Below are positions 5,880 through 7,214 of a DNA stretch of 7,214 nucleotides, piece by piece. Location: positions 1 to 7,214 of the forward strand of contig JACCVA010000101.1 of the NCBI GenBank assembly GCA_013698435.1, read 5' to 3'. Below the pieces are notes generated by a model. It made no database searches, was not told the origin of the DNA, and was given only the letters and a program-made list of their open reading frames with translations. Origin of the DNA: Nocardioidaceae bacterium (GTDB taxonomy: Bacteria > Actinomycetota > Actinomycetes > Propionibacteriales > Nocardioidaceae). Position 1 is the first letter of the stretch; each line of letters starts with the position of its first letter. The position numbers and the translations under genes are program-made.

Positions 5880-6530
5880 ATGCGCAACCAGTACCAGCAC
5901 CAGCTCGACCGCGTGCTCAGCGAGCTCGTGGAGATGACGGGTGATGTGCGTGCTGCCCTCGCCACGGCGACACAGGCACTGCTGGAGGCGGATGTGTCGG
6001 CCGCTGAGGCCGTCATCAGCGGCGACCTGGCGATCGACGAGGCCCGTGAGCGGATCGAAGAGGACAGCTTCGACATCCTTGCTCGCCAGGCCCCGGTCGC
6101 CGGGGACCTGCGCATGCTGGTGGCATCGCTGCGAATGGTCGCCGACCTTGAGCGGATGGGTGATCTCTCCGTGCACGTCGCCAAGGTCGCTCGGTTGCGC
6201 TTCCCCACCAAGGCGGTGCCCGCCTCGCTCGTCCCGACGATTCAGCAGATGGCCAAGACCGCCGACGAGATGATCGCGGCGGCGGCTGAGATCGTCGCGA
6301 CACATGACGTGGATGCGGCCCGGGAACTCGAGTCCGCCGACGACGACATGGACCGCCTGCGCCGTTCGATGTTCCGGACGTTGCTGGCCGACGACTGGGA
6401 CAGCGGCGTCGAGCCGGCGATCGACCTGGCCCTGCTGGGCCGCTACTACGAGCGTATCGGTGACCATGCGGTCTCGATGGCTCGCCGGATCGTCTTCTTG
6501 GTGACCGGGCAGCACCCCGTCGCGGGCTGA
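5880..6530 (+). CDS. phoU: Phosphate-signalling protein PhoU
   Basis: PhoU is a cytoplasmic, peripheral-membrane negative regulator that links the Pst transporter to the SenX3/PhoR kinase and represses phosphate-starvation signalling when phosphate is sufficient. The 216-residue all-helical protein begins MRNQYQHQLDRVLSELVEM, as PhoU proteins do, and has two similar three-helix halves. Each half carries the metal-binding signature: E91-RMG-D95 in ADLERMGDLSVHVAKVA and E191-RIG-D195 in RYYERIGDHAVSMARRIVF. VAGDLRMLVASLRMV (73-87) is a further family motif. Length is normal. It is divergent from senX3-regX3 across a 133-base shared control region holding PHO-box-like repeats, so it is likely phosphate-regulated. 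It ends 32 bases before gpmA. Confidence 0.96.
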   Translation: MRNQYQHQLDRVLSELVEMTGDVRAALATATQALLEADVSAAEAVISGDLAIDEARERIEEDSFDILARQAPVAGDLRMLVASLRMVADLERMGDLSVHVAKVARLRFPTKAVPASLVPTIQQMAKTADEMIAAAAEIVATHDVDAARELESADDDMDRLRRSMFRTLLADDWDSGVEPAIDLALLGRYYERIGDHAVSMARRIVFLVTGQHPVAG

Positions 6531-6550
6531 GCCACTGGCACCCCGGCCAC

Positions 6551-6556
6551 TACAGT
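6551..6556 (+). promoter_or_regulatory. -10 element for a leaderless gpmA transcript
   Basis: TACAGT is followed by six bases and then ATG 6563. The 32-base gap after phoU has no good Shine-Dalgarno sequence, so gpmA may have its own leaderless transcript as well as any readthrough from phoU. No clear -35 is present. Confidence 0.45.
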
Positions 6557-6562
6557 GCCGAG

Positions 6563-7214
6563 ATGACCGATGCGCCGTACCGACTGGTTCTGCTCCGCCA
6601 CGGCGAGAGCGACTGGAACGCCAAGAACCTCTTCACCGGCTGGGTCGACGTGCCACTCAGCGACAAGGGCCGCGAGGAGGCCCTCCGCGGCGGCGCGCTG
6701 TTGAAGGAGCGGGGCCTGCTGCCAGACACGCTGCACACGTCGGTTCTCCGGCGTGCCATCCAGACCTCGGAGCTGTGTCTCGACGCCATCGACCGGCACT
6801 GGGTGCCGGTCCGGCGCTCGTGGCGGCTCAACGAACGGCACTACGGTGCCCTTCAGGGCAAGGACAAGAAGGCCACGCTTCAGGAGTACGGCGAGGAGCA
6901 GTTCATGCTCTGGCGCCGGTCCTACGACACTCCACCGCCGCGGCTGGCGGACGACGACGAGTTCAGCCAGGTCGACGACCCCCGGTACGCCCACCTGCCC
7001 GACGAGATCCGTCCCCGTACAGAGTGCCTTGCCGACGTCGTCGAACGGATGCTGCCCTACTGGTACGACGCGATCGTGCCCGACCTGCGGGCCGGCGCAA
7101 CGGTGCTGGTCGGCGCGCATGGAAACTCCTTGCGCGCTCTCGTCAAGCACCTTGACGGGTTGTCGACGGACACGGTGGTCGGCCTGAACATCCCGACCGG
7201 TATCCCTCTGCTGT
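6563..7214 (+). CDS. gpmA: 2,3-bisphosphoglycerate-dependent phosphoglycerate mutase (3' end truncated by window edge)
   Basis: This cytoplasmic glycolytic/gluconeogenic enzyme interconverts 3- and 2-phosphoglycerate through a phosphohistidine. 217 codons are present of about 245-250 usual for the family; the remainder lies past the right edge. LVLLRHGESDWN (8-19) holds the phosphorylated H13. FTGWVDVPLSDKG (24-36), SVLRRAIQT (60-68) and the catalytic acid E91 in LNERHYGALQG (89-99) follow. The C-terminal VGAHGNSLRALVKHLDGLS (183-201) holds the second active-site histidine, H186. Substrate-binding R12 and R63 are in place. It reads in the same direction as phoU. In mycobacteria the orthologue gpm1 is next to senX3-regX3, but upstream of and codirectional with senX3; here phoU intervenes and gpmA points away from senX3. 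Confidence 0.96.
   Translation, partial: MTDAPYRLVLLRHGESDWNAKNLFTGWVDVPLSDKGREEALRGGALLKERGLLPDTLHTSVLRRAIQTSELCLDAIDRHWVPVRRSWRLNERHYGALQGKDKKATLQEYGEEQFMLWRRSYDTPPPRLADDDEFSQVDDPRYAHLPDEIRPRTECLADVVERMLPYWYDAIVPDLRAGATVLVGAHGNSLRALVKHLDGLSTDTVVGLNIPTGIPLL

Noticed and set aside
5853..6515. Minus-strand open frame of 220 codons opposite phoU
   Set aside because: Low-complexity His/Arg/Val-rich product with no motifs; PhoU on the plus strand is full length with both metal-binding signatures.
6446..7150. Minus-strand open frame of 234 codons opposite gpmA
   Set aside because: It overlaps a clear phosphoglycerate mutase and the phoU 3' end and shows no protein family features.

Overview
This is a high-GC chromosomal segment of an actinomycete. 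The marker genes are a CarD/CdnL-type RNA polymerase regulator, a mycobacterial LpqE-like lipoprotein, a SenX3/RegX3 (PhoR/PhoP) phosphate-sensing pair and PhoU. The arrangement regX3-senX3 / phoU with carD-ispD close by resembles what I remember of the Streptomyces phoU-phoR-phoP-carD-ispD-ispF region. The divergent carD/lpqE pair matches mycobacteria. A Propionibacteriales/Nocardioides-like host would fit, but genus cannot be fixed from the sequence alone. The window is densely coding: the longest gap between genes is about 217 bases (carD to lpqE).

Layout. (1) 1-1290, minus: a membrane-anchored sulfite-oxidase-family molybdopterin protein cut off by the left edge. It has four predicted membrane helices, then an internal twin-arginine motif before a fifth helix. 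(2) 1393-1875, plus: ispF. (3) 1866-2558, minus: ispD, convergent with ispF and overlapping it by 10 bases. (4) 2606-3091, minus: carD, followed by a clear intrinsic terminator placed just before the ispD ribosome binding site. (5) 3309-3887, plus: an LpqE-like lipoprotein, divergent from carD. (6) 3918-5746, minus: senX3-regX3, overlapping by ATGA. (7) 5880-6530, plus: phoU. (8) 6563 to the right edge, plus: phosphoglycerate mutase gpmA, truncated.

How the genes work together. SenX3, RegX3 and PhoU form the phosphate-starvation signalling core. The senX3/phoU intergenic region carries tandem 11-base direct repeats like a PHO box, so the system probably controls itself. IspD and IspF catalyse two non-consecutive steps of the MEP isoprenoid pathway. 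CarD stabilises open promoter complexes for housekeeping transcription. GpmA is glycolytic and often lies near senX3-regX3. Several genes (senX3, phoU, gpmA, perhaps ispF) have a TANNNT-like -10 element ending 6-7 bases before the start codon, which suggests leaderless mRNAs.

I see no mobile element, CRISPR array, tRNA or rRNA, and no convincing undescribed multi-gene system. The most notable points are the inverted, 3'-overlapping ispF/ispD pair, the terminator between carD and ispD, the Sec/Tat hybrid membrane protein, the putative PHO box and the run of leaderless-type promoters.
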